Source: DATHWB01 sp046565785
GTDB lineage: Bacteria > Actinomycetota > Acidimicrobiia > Spongiisociales > ZC4RG35
Length of the DNA stretch: 22,568 nt
Assembly: GCA_046565785.1 (NCBI GenBank)
Contig: JBKHXZ010000254.1
Span: forward strand, 1 to 22,568
Direction: 5' to 3'
In this document: positions 14,495 through 21,615 of the stretch, one piece after another
Numbering within the stretch: the first letter of the stretch is position 1
Layout: each line of letters opens with the position of its first letter
Translations under genes and position numbers: made by a program
Notes under the pieces: generated by a model
What the model was told of the DNA's origin: nothing
Seen by the model: the letters and a program-made list of their open reading frames with translations, nothing else
Database searches by the model: none

Positions 14495-15232
14495 ATGCTC
14501 CAGCTCATCCCAGCCGTCGACGTGCTCGACGGAGCCGTCGTCCGATTGACCCACGGCAACTTCGCCCAGGTGACCGTTTACGACGACGATCCGGTAGCCC
14601 GTGCCAGGCGGTGGATGGAGGAGGGTGCGGACCTCGTCCACGTGGTCGACCTGGAAGGGGCCCGCAGCGGCACCCCGTCGGTAGCGCTGTGGGACCAACT
14701 TGCGAGGGCCGGGGTGCGGTTCCAAGTCGGCGGCGGCATCCGGACGCCGAGCCTCATCGAGTCTGCGCTGGCGGCCGGTGCCGCTCGGGTCGTACTCGGA
14801 ACCGCGGCGGTGTGGGAGCCGGAAGTGTTGGGCTCGGTATCAGACCCGACTCGAGTGGTGGCGGCAGTCGACGTGCGGGACGGGAAGGCGACCGGGTCGG
14901 GATGGCTGGACGAGGGGCGTCGGGCCTCCGATGTCCTCGACGACCTGGCAGCCAACGGAATCGGTCGGCTGCTGGTCACCGGTATCGGACGCGACGGCAC
15001 GATGGAAGGGCCGGAACTCGAACTGTTGGAGGCAGTGCTCGCCGACGGGCGGTTTCGGGTGATCGCATCAGGCGGAGTCGGGAGGCTCGAGGACCTGAGA
15101 CGGGTCGAGACTCTCGGATGTGAGGCAGTGGTCATCGGGCGGGCCCTCTACGAATCTCGCTTCACGCTGCAGGAGGCGAGGCACTTCCTGGAGGCATCAT
15201 CGGCTTCCGGAGCTGACCGGACGGACCGCTAG
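14495..15232 (+). CDS. hisA: ProFAR isomerase (HisA; possibly dual-function PriA)
   Basis: A 245-residue beta/alpha barrel that performs the Amadori isomerisation of ProFAR to PRFAR. Catalytic aspartates are D9 (LIPAVDVLDG) and D126 (AAVDVRDGKATGSGW); phosphate loops are GGGIRT (79-84) and SGGVG near 196. In loop 6 the usual TD(I/V)xxDGT reads T162-G-I-G-R-D167-G-T, so the acidic residue after T162 is glycine. Actinobacterial homologues often also isomerise phosphoribosyl anthranilate (PriA); whether this one does depends on whether the genome has trpF, which cannot be seen here. It is transcribed away from the rest of the his genes. Start supported by GAGG 7 nt ahead. Confidence 0.94.
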   Translation: MLQLIPAVDVLDGAVVRLTHGNFAQVTVYDDDPVARARRWMEEGADLVHVVDLEGARSGTPSVALWDQLARAGVRFQVGGGIRTPSLIESALAAGAARVVLGTAAVWEPEVLGSVSDPTRVVAAVDVRDGKATGSGWLDEGRRASDVLDDLAANGIGRLLVTGIGRDGTMEGPELELLEAVLADGRFRVIASGGVGRLEDLRRVETLGCEAVVIGRALYESRFTLQEARHFLEASSASGADRTDR

Positions 15233-15267
15233 ATTGGGAAACGGAACGCACATCGAGGAGTCGCCGC

Positions 15268-16476
15268 ATGGATTTCGAGTGGCCGGAATCGGCCCAGCGG
15301 GCCCGTCAGGAGGCCAGAGCCTGGCTCGACGAGGTCCTTCCCTCCGACTGGGGAGGCACCGGGACGATTCCCACCGAAGAACTCGGTGACTGGATCCAGC
15401 ATTGGCGCAAGCAGCTGTCCGACGGTGGGTGGATCGGACTCGAATGGCCCACCGAATACGGAGGGCGCGGGCTCAGCGAGATCGAAGCCATCGCGGTCAT
15501 GGAGGAATTCGCCAAGGCAGGTGTGCCCAGTCAAGGCCCGAACGACGCCTTCAGTGTCGGCATGCTCGGAAACACCCTGCTGGCGCTCGGCACCGAAGAG
15601 CAGAAGCGGCACTACCTGCCTCGGATCGTCAGCGGCGAAGACGTGTGGTGTCAGGGCTACTCCGAACCGGAAGCCGGTTCCGATCTCGCCGGCGTCAAGA
15701 CCAGGGCCATCCTCGACGGCGACGAATGGGTCATCAACGGCCAGAAGGTGTGGACTTCGGCGGGACACCTCGCCAACTGGATCTTCGTTGTGGCACGGAC
15801 CGATCCGGAGGCGCCGAAGCATCGGGGGATCTCCTTCCTCCTCGTCCCGATGGACCAGCCCGGAGTCGAAGTCCGGCCGATCAAGATGCTTTCGGGAGAC
15901 TCCGAGTTCAACGAGGTCTTCTTCACCGACGCTCGTACACCGCGTGACCACATCGTGGGCGAGGTCAACGACGGCTGGTGGGTGGCGATGGCGCTGCTCG
16001 GTTTCGAGCGGGGTAAAGACGACGCCGTGGCGTCATTGGCCTTCCGGGCAGAACTCGACCGTCTGATCACACTCGCCAAGGACACCGGCGCGATCGACGA
16101 CCCGCTGATCCGTCAGCGGCTGGTCGAAGCGCACGAGCGGGTCGAGATCATGCGCTTCATGGGCTACTCCCAGCTCACCAAGTTCGCCAAAGGTCACAAG
16201 CCCGGTCCGGATGCGGCGGTCACCAAGATCTGGTGGTCCGAACACCACATCGCGCTGACCGAGCTCGCCATGGACATCCTCGGCCCGGACGGGCTGATCG
16301 CCGAAGGACGGCGGCCGTCCTCGGCGTTCCGCACCGACGACTGGGGGGCGCCGAACAGCACCGCGTCGTGGCAGACGGTGTTCCTCAACGCCCGGGCCGG
16401 AACGATCTATGCGGGGACCAACCAGATCCAGCGGAACATCATCGGTGAGATGATGCTGGGGCTGCCCAAGGGCTGA
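15268..16476 (+). CDS. Acyl-CoA dehydrogenase family flavoprotein
   Basis: A 402-residue FAD enzyme that introduces a double bond in an acyl-CoA or related thioester. The N-terminal helical domain (about 1-125), the flavin-binding Y131-S-E-P-E-A-G-S-D motif, W162-T-S-A-G and the C-terminal four-helix domain ending in NQIQRNIIGEMMLGLP are all present. At the C-terminal position where medium-chain enzymes have the catalytic Glu (YEGT) it has Y381-A382-G-T; E247 in GFERG could be the alternative base, as in isovaleryl-type enzymes, or the protein could need a partner subunit as described for some mycobacterial FadE heteromers. Ribosome site GAGGAG 8 nt before the ATG; a TAGATT box at 15230-15235 could be its -10. 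Substrate unknown. Its 3' end overlaps the convergent gene by 38 bp. Confidence 0.93.
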   Translation: MDFEWPESAQRARQEARAWLDEVLPSDWGGTGTIPTEELGDWIQHWRKQLSDGGWIGLEWPTEYGGRGLSEIEAIAVMEEFAKAGVPSQGPNDAFSVGMLGNTLLALGTEEQKRHYLPRIVSGEDVWCQGYSEPEAGSDLAGVKTRAILDGDEWVINGQKVWTSAGHLANWIFVVARTDPEAPKHRGISFLLVPMDQPGVEVRPIKMLSGDSEFNEVFFTDARTPRDHIVGEVNDGWWVAMALLGFERGKDDAVASLAFRAELDRLITLAKDTGAIDDPLIRQRLVEAHERVEIMRFMGYSQLTKFAKGHKPGPDAAVTKIWWSEHHIALTELAMDILGPDGLIAEGRRPSSAFRTDDWGAPNSTASWQTVFLNARAGTIYAGTNQIQRNIIGEMMLGLPKG

Positions 16477-18115
16477 TACCGACCACGTCGTCGGCCAACC
16501 GATCGAGCGGCCGTATCTGGTCCGCGGCGAGCGCCAGGGTGCCGCTGACCCCCCACAAGCGGGTAGCCGGATCCGTCAGCCACTTCCAGATCACGTCGGC
16601 CTCTTCGGCAACCGATACCGACGTGGGCGCCGGTTCGGGTCCGGCGTCGCCCAGGGGACCGATCAGCGGAACGTCGGCACCGCTCCAGGCGGCGACCAGC
16701 CGACCGTGGTCGATCACCACCCGCTCGGTGTCACGCTCGGCCTCGATCCTTCCTGCGGAACGCAGCGCATCCCAAGCTCGGGCCCGATCGAGGGCACGGA
16801 CCAGGGCCCGGTGGCGGTCTCGTATCCACGCCGCCTCTTCGAAGCGTGCTTCGGCCGCCAAGGATTCGATGCGAGCCACCAGCGGATCCAACAACGCCGC
16901 AGCATCGCCTTCGGTGGCGGCGATCAACCGCGCGACGATCGGCCGGTACGCCTCGGGCGACAGTGTCCCGTCGCAGGGACATGCCGCCACCCCCAGTTGG
17001 GCAGGCGCACACGGTCCCGACCTGCTCCCTGGCCGTCCCGTGCAGCGTCGGATCGGTACGGCGTCCCACAGAGCGGTCATCACCAGCTCCGCCGAAGCCC
17101 TGCGCCGGAACGGCCCGAGCGTGAGAAGAGCGTCGGAATGGATGGTGCGCGTGATCGAGAGCCGGGGGTGCGAGTCTGCGGTCAGTGTCAGCCAATGGTT
17201 CGCCTTGGGGGGTTTCGACCGACGGTTGTGACGTGGGCGGTGGGCGCCGATCAGTCGCAGCTCGGTGATTCCCGCCTCCAAGTCGCCGGCACAGACCCGG
17301 TAGTCGACATCGGCCAGTTCCTTCAACATCGTCGCCACTGTCCGCCGCGGATCGCCGTAGAAGTACGCCGACACCCGGGTGCGGAGGTTGCGGGCCTTGC
17401 CGACGTAGATCACATCGCCGGTGCGATCCTTGAAGAGGTACACCCCGGGCTGGCGGGGCAGGTCGCGGGCCAGGTGGATCTTCCGGTACTCGCTGGCCCC
17501 GCGAGCGGTGGGCAGGGCGAGGAGATCTTCCAAGGCGGTCACGCCGATGGTTCCCGCTCGCTCCAACAGCGAATGGAGGACGTGCATGGTGGCGGTGGCG
17601 TCGTCGAGGGCCCGGTGGATCGGCGTCGTGGGGGAGCGGAAGTGAGCGGCGAGGGTGGCGAGTCGCAGGTTGCGCACTTCGGAGCGCACCAGCCGTCGGG
17701 CGAGGGCGGCGGTGTCGACCGAGTCGTTGGCCGAGAACTTCCGATAGCCGAGCGCCTCGGCGGCGGCGTCCAGAAACGACAAGTCGAAACGGACGTTGTG
17801 GCCGACGATCACGCTCGAACCCACGAACTCGGCGAAGGTGGGGAGCACGGTGTCGATCCGGGGTGCATCGATCACCATGGCCTGGGTGATACCGGTGAGC
17901 AGCACGATCGAAGGCGGGATCGCCGCCCCGGGGTCGACCAGCGTCTGAAACGTGCCGAGCACCTCGCCGCCGCGTACTTTCACCGCACCGATCTCGGTGA
18001 TGGCACATTCACGCGGCGACCCGCCGGTGGTTTCCAGGTCGAGGACACAGAAGGTGACGTCGTGGAGTGGGATTCCAAGGTCGTCGAAACTGGCTTGACG
18101 GGGCTGGCCATGCAT
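16439..18115 (-). CDS. DEDDh 3'-5' exonuclease fused to UvrC-type GIY-YIG nuclease
   Basis: A 558-residue fusion. Residues about 20-185 are a DnaQ-like exonuclease: D26/E28 (FCVLDLETTG), GHNVRFD111 and H167-D171/D172 (HRALDDAT). A GIY-YIG domain follows at about 222-302, with GVYLF (Y226), IYVGK (Y237) and the ARNLRTRV arginines. A UVR-like helix pair (ARFEEAAWIRDRHRAL) is near 420-440. It lacks the RNase H-like second nuclease and the helix-hairpin-helix of full UvrC, so it resembles a Cho-like incision domain joined to a trimming exonuclease. Similar fusions are known in actinobacteria, including mycobacteria. The start is ATG 18115, 7 nt after a TAGAGT box with an SOS operator beside it; GTG 18124 would lie upstream of the predicted transcript start. 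Confidence 0.93.
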   Translation of the reverse strand: MHGQPRQASFDDLGIPLHDVTFCVLDLETTGGSPRECAITEIGAVKVRGGEVLGTFQTLVDPGAAIPPSIVLLTGITQAMVIDAPRIDTVLPTFAEFVGSSVIVGHNVRFDLSFLDAAAEALGYRKFSANDSVDTAALARRLVRSEVRNLRLATLAAHFRSPTTPIHRALDDATATMHVLHSLLERAGTIGVTALEDLLALPTARGASEYRKIHLARDLPRQPGVYLFKDRTGDVIYVGKARNLRTRVSAYFYGDPRRTVATMLKELADVDYRVCAGDLEAGITELRLIGAHRPRHNRRSKPPKANHWLTLTADSHPRLSITRTIHSDALLTLGPFRRRASAELVMTALWDAVPIRRCTGRPGSRSGPCAPAQLGVAACPCDGTLSPEAYRPIVARLIAATEGDAAALLDPLVARIESLAAEARFEEAAWIRDRHRALVRALDRARAWDALRSAGRIEAERDTERVVIDHGRLVAAWSGADVPLIGPLGDAGPEPAPTSVSVAEEADVIWKWLTDPATRLWGVSGTLALAADQIRPLDRLADDVVGISPWAAPASSHR

Positions 18116-18122
18116 GTCACGC

Positions 18123-18128
18123 ACTCTA
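18123..18128 (-). promoter_or_regulatory. -10 box of the SOS-controlled leaderless promoter
   Basis: On the minus strand TAGAGT is followed by 7 nt and the ATG of the exonuclease/GIY-YIG gene. It directly abuts the LexA-type palindrome. A TTCAGT sequence at 18145-18150 (minus strand) may act as the -35 with a 16-nt spacer. No Shine-Dalgarno precedes the ATG. Confidence 0.6.
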
Positions 18129-18147
18129 GTCGAACAGACGTTCGACT
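18128..18147. promoter_or_regulatory. LexA (SOS) box, actinobacterial type
   Basis: A perfect inverted repeat with 8-bp arms and a 4-bp centre. The core TCGAAC-AGAC-GTTCGA (18130-18145) matches the TCGAAC-N4-GTTCGA consensus of actinobacterial SOS boxes at every fixed base. It sits in the spacer between the -10 box and the putative -35 of the DnaQ/UvrC-like gene, so LexA would block polymerase there and DNA damage would derepress the gene. The sequence match is direct; control by LexA is inference from the established motif. Confidence 0.92.
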
Positions 18148-18174
18148 GAATGGTCGCCGTGCCGAGGCCGGACC

Positions 18175-18576
18175 TCAGTGGCCGTGGTTGATCATGTACT
18201 CCACTCTGCCGAGTGGGCGGCGGGTGATGAGCGTCACCGATCGGCCGAGACCGAGCGTCCGCACACAGTCTCGTTCCGACGGGTAGATCGTGAAACGATG
18301 CCCGTCTGGGAGGGGGGTGACGACCACCGAAGACACTTCACATCCGCCTGTCCACCAGAAGGTGATGGTGGACATGTCGACCCGGAAGACATCGGTGTCG
18401 GTCATCGGAGCCGGCTCGCCGATCGGCGCACAGGACCGAGCCACCACATCGTCGGGGTCGACGATGACCACGTCGGTCGGAGGAGCGAGACATGCAGGCG
18501 GCCGGGTCGTCGGGGAGGAGGAAGGTTCTCCGCAGGTGGCCACGGCCAGGATGAGGGCAAGAGTGAAGGGTTTCAT
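18175..18576 (-). CDS. Small putative lipoprotein of unknown function
   Basis: A 133-residue protein with a short exported-type N-terminus (MKPFTLALILAVATC) whose C15 could be lipidated. Threonine at -1 is unusual for a lipobox, so ordinary secretion is an alternative. A Ser/Thr/Pro linker follows and the mature part carries four more cysteines (C29, C49, C79, C104) that could form two disulfides. I do not recognise a family. The ATG at 18576 overlaps the stop of the methyltransferase gene (ATGA), so it is the last member of the sigma-factor operon. Its role there is unknown. Confidence 0.72.
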   Translation of the reverse strand: MKPFTLALILAVATCGEPSSSPTTRPPACLAPPTDVVIVDPDDVVARSCAPIGEPAPMTDTDVFRVDMSTITFWWTGGCEVSSVVVTPLPDGHRFTIYPSERDCVRTLGLGRSVTLITRRPLGRVEYMINHGH

Positions 18577-19370
18577 CGGTGACGACGTTGACGGACCGCC
18601 TCGAAGAGCGTCACCCCCGCCGCCATCGCCGCATTCAACGAGTCGGCCACCCCGGCCATCGGGATACGGACCTCGATGTCCGCCCGGGAGAGCCAGGCGT
18701 CGGACAGTCCGTACTGTTCGGCTCCGACCACCACCGCCAGAGCCCCGGTGAGGTCGGCGTCCCACAGCAGCAGGTCGGCGTCGGGGGTGGTGGCCACGAT
18801 CGACACCCCGCGGGTGGCCAGCCAGGCCAGCACGGTCAGCGAGGTGTCGACGGCCAGCCGGGTGGTGAACAGGGTTCCGGTCGACGCTCGTACTACGTTC
18901 GGGTTGAACGGATCCGTGGTGGGGTCGGCAACGATGACAGCATCGACTCCGGTGGCATCGGCGGTGCGGAGCATCGTCCCCAGGTTCCCTGGCTTTTCGA
19001 TCGCTTCGGCGACCAGCAACAGGGGATCCGGGGGAAGGGCGAGAGAGCGGAGTGAGATGTCGAACTGTGGCGCCACCGCCAGCAGGCCCTCCGGTCGGTC
19101 GCGGTACGAGGCCTTGCGGAACGGGGCATCTGCAACCTCGACGATCTCGGTACCGGTGGAGGCCACCCGGTCGATCAGGTGATCCTCGTTCGGGCCCAAG
19201 AAGAGCTCGCGGCACACGAAGAGGGTGTCGACCACGGTGCCTGCGTCCACGGCCCGGGTGATCTCGCGGAAACCCTCGATGAGGAAGCGTCCCGACTGGT
19301 CGCGGTGACGTCGATCACGAAGACGAACGAGATCCTTGATCCGTTCGTTCTGGAGTGAAGTGATGGTCAC
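18573..19370 (-). CDS. SpoU/TrmH-family RNA 2'-O-methyltransferase
   Basis: A 265-residue SPOUT methyltransferase that probably adds a 2'-O-methyl group to a ribose in rRNA or tRNA using S-adenosylmethionine. An N-terminal L30-like RNA substrate-binding domain covers about 1-105 (SGRFLIEGFREI). The catalytic knot carries motif 1 (AIEKPGNLGTMLRTADATG, 123-141, with N129 and R135), motif 2 (VVVGAEQYGLSD, 213-224) and motif 3 (IPMAGVADSLNAAMAAG, 236-252). GAEQYG replaces the usual GSEGxG and LNAAMAA the usual LNVSVA, both tolerable variants. The GTG start at 19370 overlaps the sigma-factor stop (GTGA). The target nucleotide cannot be told. Confidence 0.93.
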   Translation of the reverse strand: MTITSLQNERIKDLVRLRDRRHRDQSGRFLIEGFREITRAVDAGTVVDTLFVCRELFLGPNEDHLIDRVASTGTEIVEVADAPFRKASYRDRPEGLLAVAPQFDISLRSLALPPDPLLLVAEAIEKPGNLGTMLRTADATGVDAVIVADPTTDPFNPNVVRASTGTLFTTRLAVDTSLTVLAWLATRGVSIVATTPDADLLLWDADLTGALAVVVGAEQYGLSDAWLSRADIEVRIPMAGVADSLNAAMAAGVTLFEAVRQRRHR

Positions 19371-19954
19371 CCTTCGACGGTAGAGGACTCCGTCTCTGAA
19401 GCGGACGCATACAACTCCTCGAGGCGCCGACGGGCCCGGAGGGCAGCGACGCGCACCGCACCCGGGCGCATCGTCAGGCGAGTGGCGATGTCGTCGTAGT
19501 CGAGCTGCTCGACCTCGCGCAGCCACAGGATCTGACGGTCACGGCTCGGAAGCTGCTCCAGCGCCGAACGGATGAAGACGTGTTCCTCCCGGACGACGAC
19601 GATCGATTCGGGGTCGTCGACCGGGCCGTAGTCGAGTTCCCGTTCGAGTCGACCCTTGGTACGCAGTCTGCTCCGCAGGCGGTTGCGGGCAATCGTCCAG
19701 AACCATCCCTCGAAGGCGTCAGGCTCCCGCAGTCGGCGGATGCTCTTCACCATGCCTTCTACGGCTTGGGAGGCGATCTCTTCGGAGTCGGCATGCGACA
19801 GCCCCATTCCGCGATAGAAGGCAACCAGTCGCGGAAACCCGGCGACCAGAATCGAACCAAGCGCATCCGGATCGCCGGCACGGGCGGATTCGACGAGAGG
19901 TCGGGAAGGAGGCCATCCCGACGCGCCGTGTCGGCTGTCGGAGTCCCCCGTCAT
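19367..19954 (-). CDS. ECF-type RNA polymerase sigma factor
   Basis: A 195-residue alternative sigma factor. Region 2 is at about 25-95 (ADSEEIASQAVEGMVKSIRRL and DAFEGWFWTIARNRLRSRLR), a linker follows, and region 4 at about 130-185 (LEQLPSRDRQILWLREVEQLDYDDIATRLTMRPGAVRVAALRARRRLEEL, motifs split) with its helix-turn-helix. The N-terminal 20 residues are Ser/Pro-rich and the C-terminus is Ser/Glu-rich. It lies 10 nt downstream of a DUF5667 single-pass membrane protein, which is the likely partner or anti-sigma factor; no zinc-binding HxxxCxxC anti-sigma gene is present. The start ATG at 19954 is the first that lies after the upstream stop; no strong ribosome site is visible. Confidence 0.92.
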   Translation of the reverse strand: MTGDSDSRHGASGWPPSRPLVESARAGDPDALGSILVAGFPRLVAFYRGMGLSHADSEEIASQAVEGMVKSIRRLREPDAFEGWFWTIARNRLRSRLRTKGRLERELDYGPVDDPESIVVVREEHVFIRSALEQLPSRDRQILWLREVEQLDYDDIATRLTMRPGAVRVAALRARRRLEELYASASETESSTVEG

Positions 19955-19964
19955 GGGACGCAGA

Positions 19965-20618
19965 CTACGGGACGTTCGGTCCGTTGCCAGGGTTCGTCGG
20001 TCCCGGCACGCTGTCGGGCGGTCCAGCGTCGTCCGGCCGGTTGGAGTTCTCTTCGGCCAGGCGGCGTCCCAGTTCCTGACCGAGCTGCTGGGCCAGGCCC
20101 GCAACGTCGGATCCGTCGGCTTCGCCGGTGGAGATGTCGTGTGCGGTGGCGACCAGTCCCTGCAGGACAACTTCCGAGACCGCGTCGGGGACGTTGTCCA
20201 ACGCATCGGTCAGAGCTTCGAGTTCCGCCTGGGGGTCGTCGGCTGACAGCACCTTGCCCAGCGTCTCCTGGACGAGTCCGAGCGCCTCAGCCAGGCGGCC
20301 GTCGGCCACCAGGGCGCCGGTTTCGGCCAACCGCTCGTCCACACGGGGTCCACCGAGCCCGGCCAGGTCGACCACCTTTTCGTATGCCCGGTCGACTCCG
20401 TACAGCGGGTCGCCAGGGATGGCCGGATTGGCGGTAGCGGCCAAGGCGATGTTGGAGACGCCGAACAGTGCGGTGGTGGCCAGCACCACCACCGCCTTGC
20501 GGGGGCGGCGGAGACCGGGGGTCATGGCTGACCGGACGGCTCTCTGCGCGACGAACGGCGACACCTCGGATGCGAGGTCGTCGGCGTAGCGGCGGAGATC
20601 GTCGATCGGGTTGGTCAT
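19965..20618 (-). CDS. DUF5667 membrane protein, putative sigma-factor regulator
   Basis: A 217-residue protein with a short cytoplasmic N-terminal helical part (about 1-40), one membrane helix (about 43-62) and an extracytoplasmic helical domain starting with the DUF5667-type block NPAIPGDPLYGVDRAYEKVVDL (split around residue 70). The C-terminus is Pro/Asn/Gly-rich. It is the first gene of an operon with the ECF sigma factor, and the topology suits a membrane-tethered anti-sigma factor whose N-terminus binds the sigma factor. This role is inferred from gene order and topology, not from an anti-sigma motif. The start ATG at 20618 has no clear Shine-Dalgarno. Confidence 0.82.
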   Translation of the reverse strand: MTNPIDDLRRYADDLASEVSPFVAQRAVRSAMTPGLRRPRKAVVVLATTALFGVSNIALAATANPAIPGDPLYGVDRAYEKVVDLAGLGGPRVDERLAETGALVADGRLAEALGLVQETLGKVLSADDPQAELEALTDALDNVPDAVSEVVLQGLVATAHDISTGEADGSDVAGLAQQLGQELGRRLAEENSNRPDDAGPPDSVPGPTNPGNGPNVP

Positions 20619-20693
20619 GTCACTGTTGGAGTCCCATCGGCGACCGTTTCGTTACAAAGTCACCGCCCGGGCGGATCCTCGTATCCTCAAGCT
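20619..20693. promoter_or_regulatory. Divergent promoter region between the DUF5667 and DUF2007 genes
   Basis: A 75-bp gap. On the plus strand TATCCT (20682-20687) lies 6 nt before the ATG at 20694, a leaderless-type -10 box. On the minus strand the DUF5667 gene has no obvious housekeeping -10; a GTAACG (20655-20650, minus) could be the -35 of an ECF-type autoregulated promoter, but no matching -10 is evident. Confidence 0.45.
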
Positions 20694-21020
20694 ATGTCAA
20701 CCATGGTGCTGGCGACCTTTTCCTCCCGAATGGAGGCCGAAGTGGCCGTGGCGAAACTGGCCGACATCGGGATTCGAGCCTGGATCCAGACCGACTCGGC
20801 CAACGGGTTCGAACCGCAATGGGATTTCATCCGTGGGGTGCGAGTGCTCACCCAAGCCGAGGACCTGGACGAGGCCGCCGACGTGCTCGGGGTGGATCCG
20901 CCCCCGCCGCTACCACCACTCTCCGAAGAGCGAGAGCAACTGGTGCGGAACGTGCGGAACCTGATCTTCGGGTTGGCCGGGCTCGGCGTGCTGCTCGCCA
21001 TCTGGGACCGGATGTTCTGA
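20694..21020 (+). CDS. DUF2007-type small membrane-anchored protein
   Basis: A 108-residue protein. The N-terminal part (about 4-66) resembles the DUF2007 ferredoxin-like fold: MVLATFSSRMEAEVAVAKL, then GIRAWIQTDSA, then GVRVLTQAEDLDEAADVLG. This is a ligand-binding or signal-transduction-like module of unknown biochemical role. A proline-rich linker (VDPPPPLPPL) leads to a single C-terminal membrane helix at about 90-104. The ATG at 20694 is preceded by TATCCT at leaderless spacing. It ends one nucleotide before the stop of the convergent nitroreductase gene. Confidence 0.8.
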   Translation: MSTMVLATFSSRMEAEVAVAKLADIGIRAWIQTDSANGFEPQWDFIRGVRVLTQAEDLDEAADVLGVDPPPPLPPLSEEREQLVRNVRNLIFGLAGLGVLLAIWDRMF

Positions 21021-21021
21021 G

Positions 21022-21615
21022 TCAGCCGGCGTGCCAACGTTCGCGATGGACCACGCCGGTTCTGCGTCCTCGCCGTAGAGACGACGAGCGGCGATCCGGG
21101 GCAGGGTGCCCGACGGTTACGACCCCGATCGGCGTCACATCCGGAGGAAGTTCCAAGAATTCGGCAAGTCCTTGGAAAGACTGGGCTCCTAGAAACCCGG
21201 CACCCAGGCCTTCGTTCACAGCCGCCAGCAGGATCGCCATCATCGACGCCCCTGCATCCACCCACCAGTAGGGGACCGGCCACTCGGTCTCGTTGCCCTC
21301 AGGGTCGGTCTTGTCCGGCTCCTGGTACCGCCGGTGATAGGCCTCCTCGGAGACGCAGACGACGATGTGCGCCGGGGCGCGGGAGATCCACGGGTCGAAA
21401 CCCTGCTCGACGTAGTGAGACTCCCCGGCGAGTTCGGCGATGCGCTGTCTTCGCTCCGCCGACGTAACCACGACGAACGACTGGCCCTGGGTGAAGCCGG
21501 CACTCGGAGCCCGGACTCCCGCATCGACGATCCGGTCGAGGGAATCCTCGTCGACCGGATCGGGCAGATAGTTGCGCACCATGCGTCTCCGTCGCACGAC
21601 ATCGCTGAACTCCAT
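21022..21615 (-). CDS. Nitroreductase-family flavoprotein
   Basis: A 197-residue FMN-type oxidoreductase. The family features visible are RRRRMVRNY (8-16, FMN phosphate contact), RAPSAGFTQGQSFVVVT (35-51) and the C-terminal GLGAGFLGAQSF and VTVGHPA blocks. These enzymes reduce quinone-like, nitro or other acceptors with NAD(P)H, usually as homodimers; the natural substrate cannot be told. An insertion between about 95 and 115 (HRRYQEPDKTDPEGNETEWP) is charged and resembles a lid. The ATG at 21615 overlaps the stop of the preceding membrane-protein gene by one base (TGATG). Confidence 0.92.
   Translation of the reverse strand: MEFSDVVRRRRMVRNYLPDPVDEDSLDRIVDAGVRAPSAGFTQGQSFVVVTSAERRQRIAELAGESHYVEQGFDPWISRAPAHIVVCVSEEAYHRRYQEPDKTDPEGNETEWPVPYWWVDAGASMMAILLAAVNEGLGAGFLGAQSFQGLAEFLELPPDVTPIGVVTVGHPAPDRRSSSLRRGRRTGVVHRERWHAG

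Noticed and set aside
16706..18286. Plus-strand open frame of 526 codons opposite the exonuclease/GIY-YIG gene
   Set aside because: Gly/Arg/Asp-rich shadow; the minus-strand gene has full catalytic motifs and a promoter.
20650..20655. GTAACG (minus strand) as the -35 of an autoregulated ECF promoter
   Set aside because: No suitable -10 (CGTT/CGTC-like) at 16-17 nt; kept only as a weak note in the intergenic entry.
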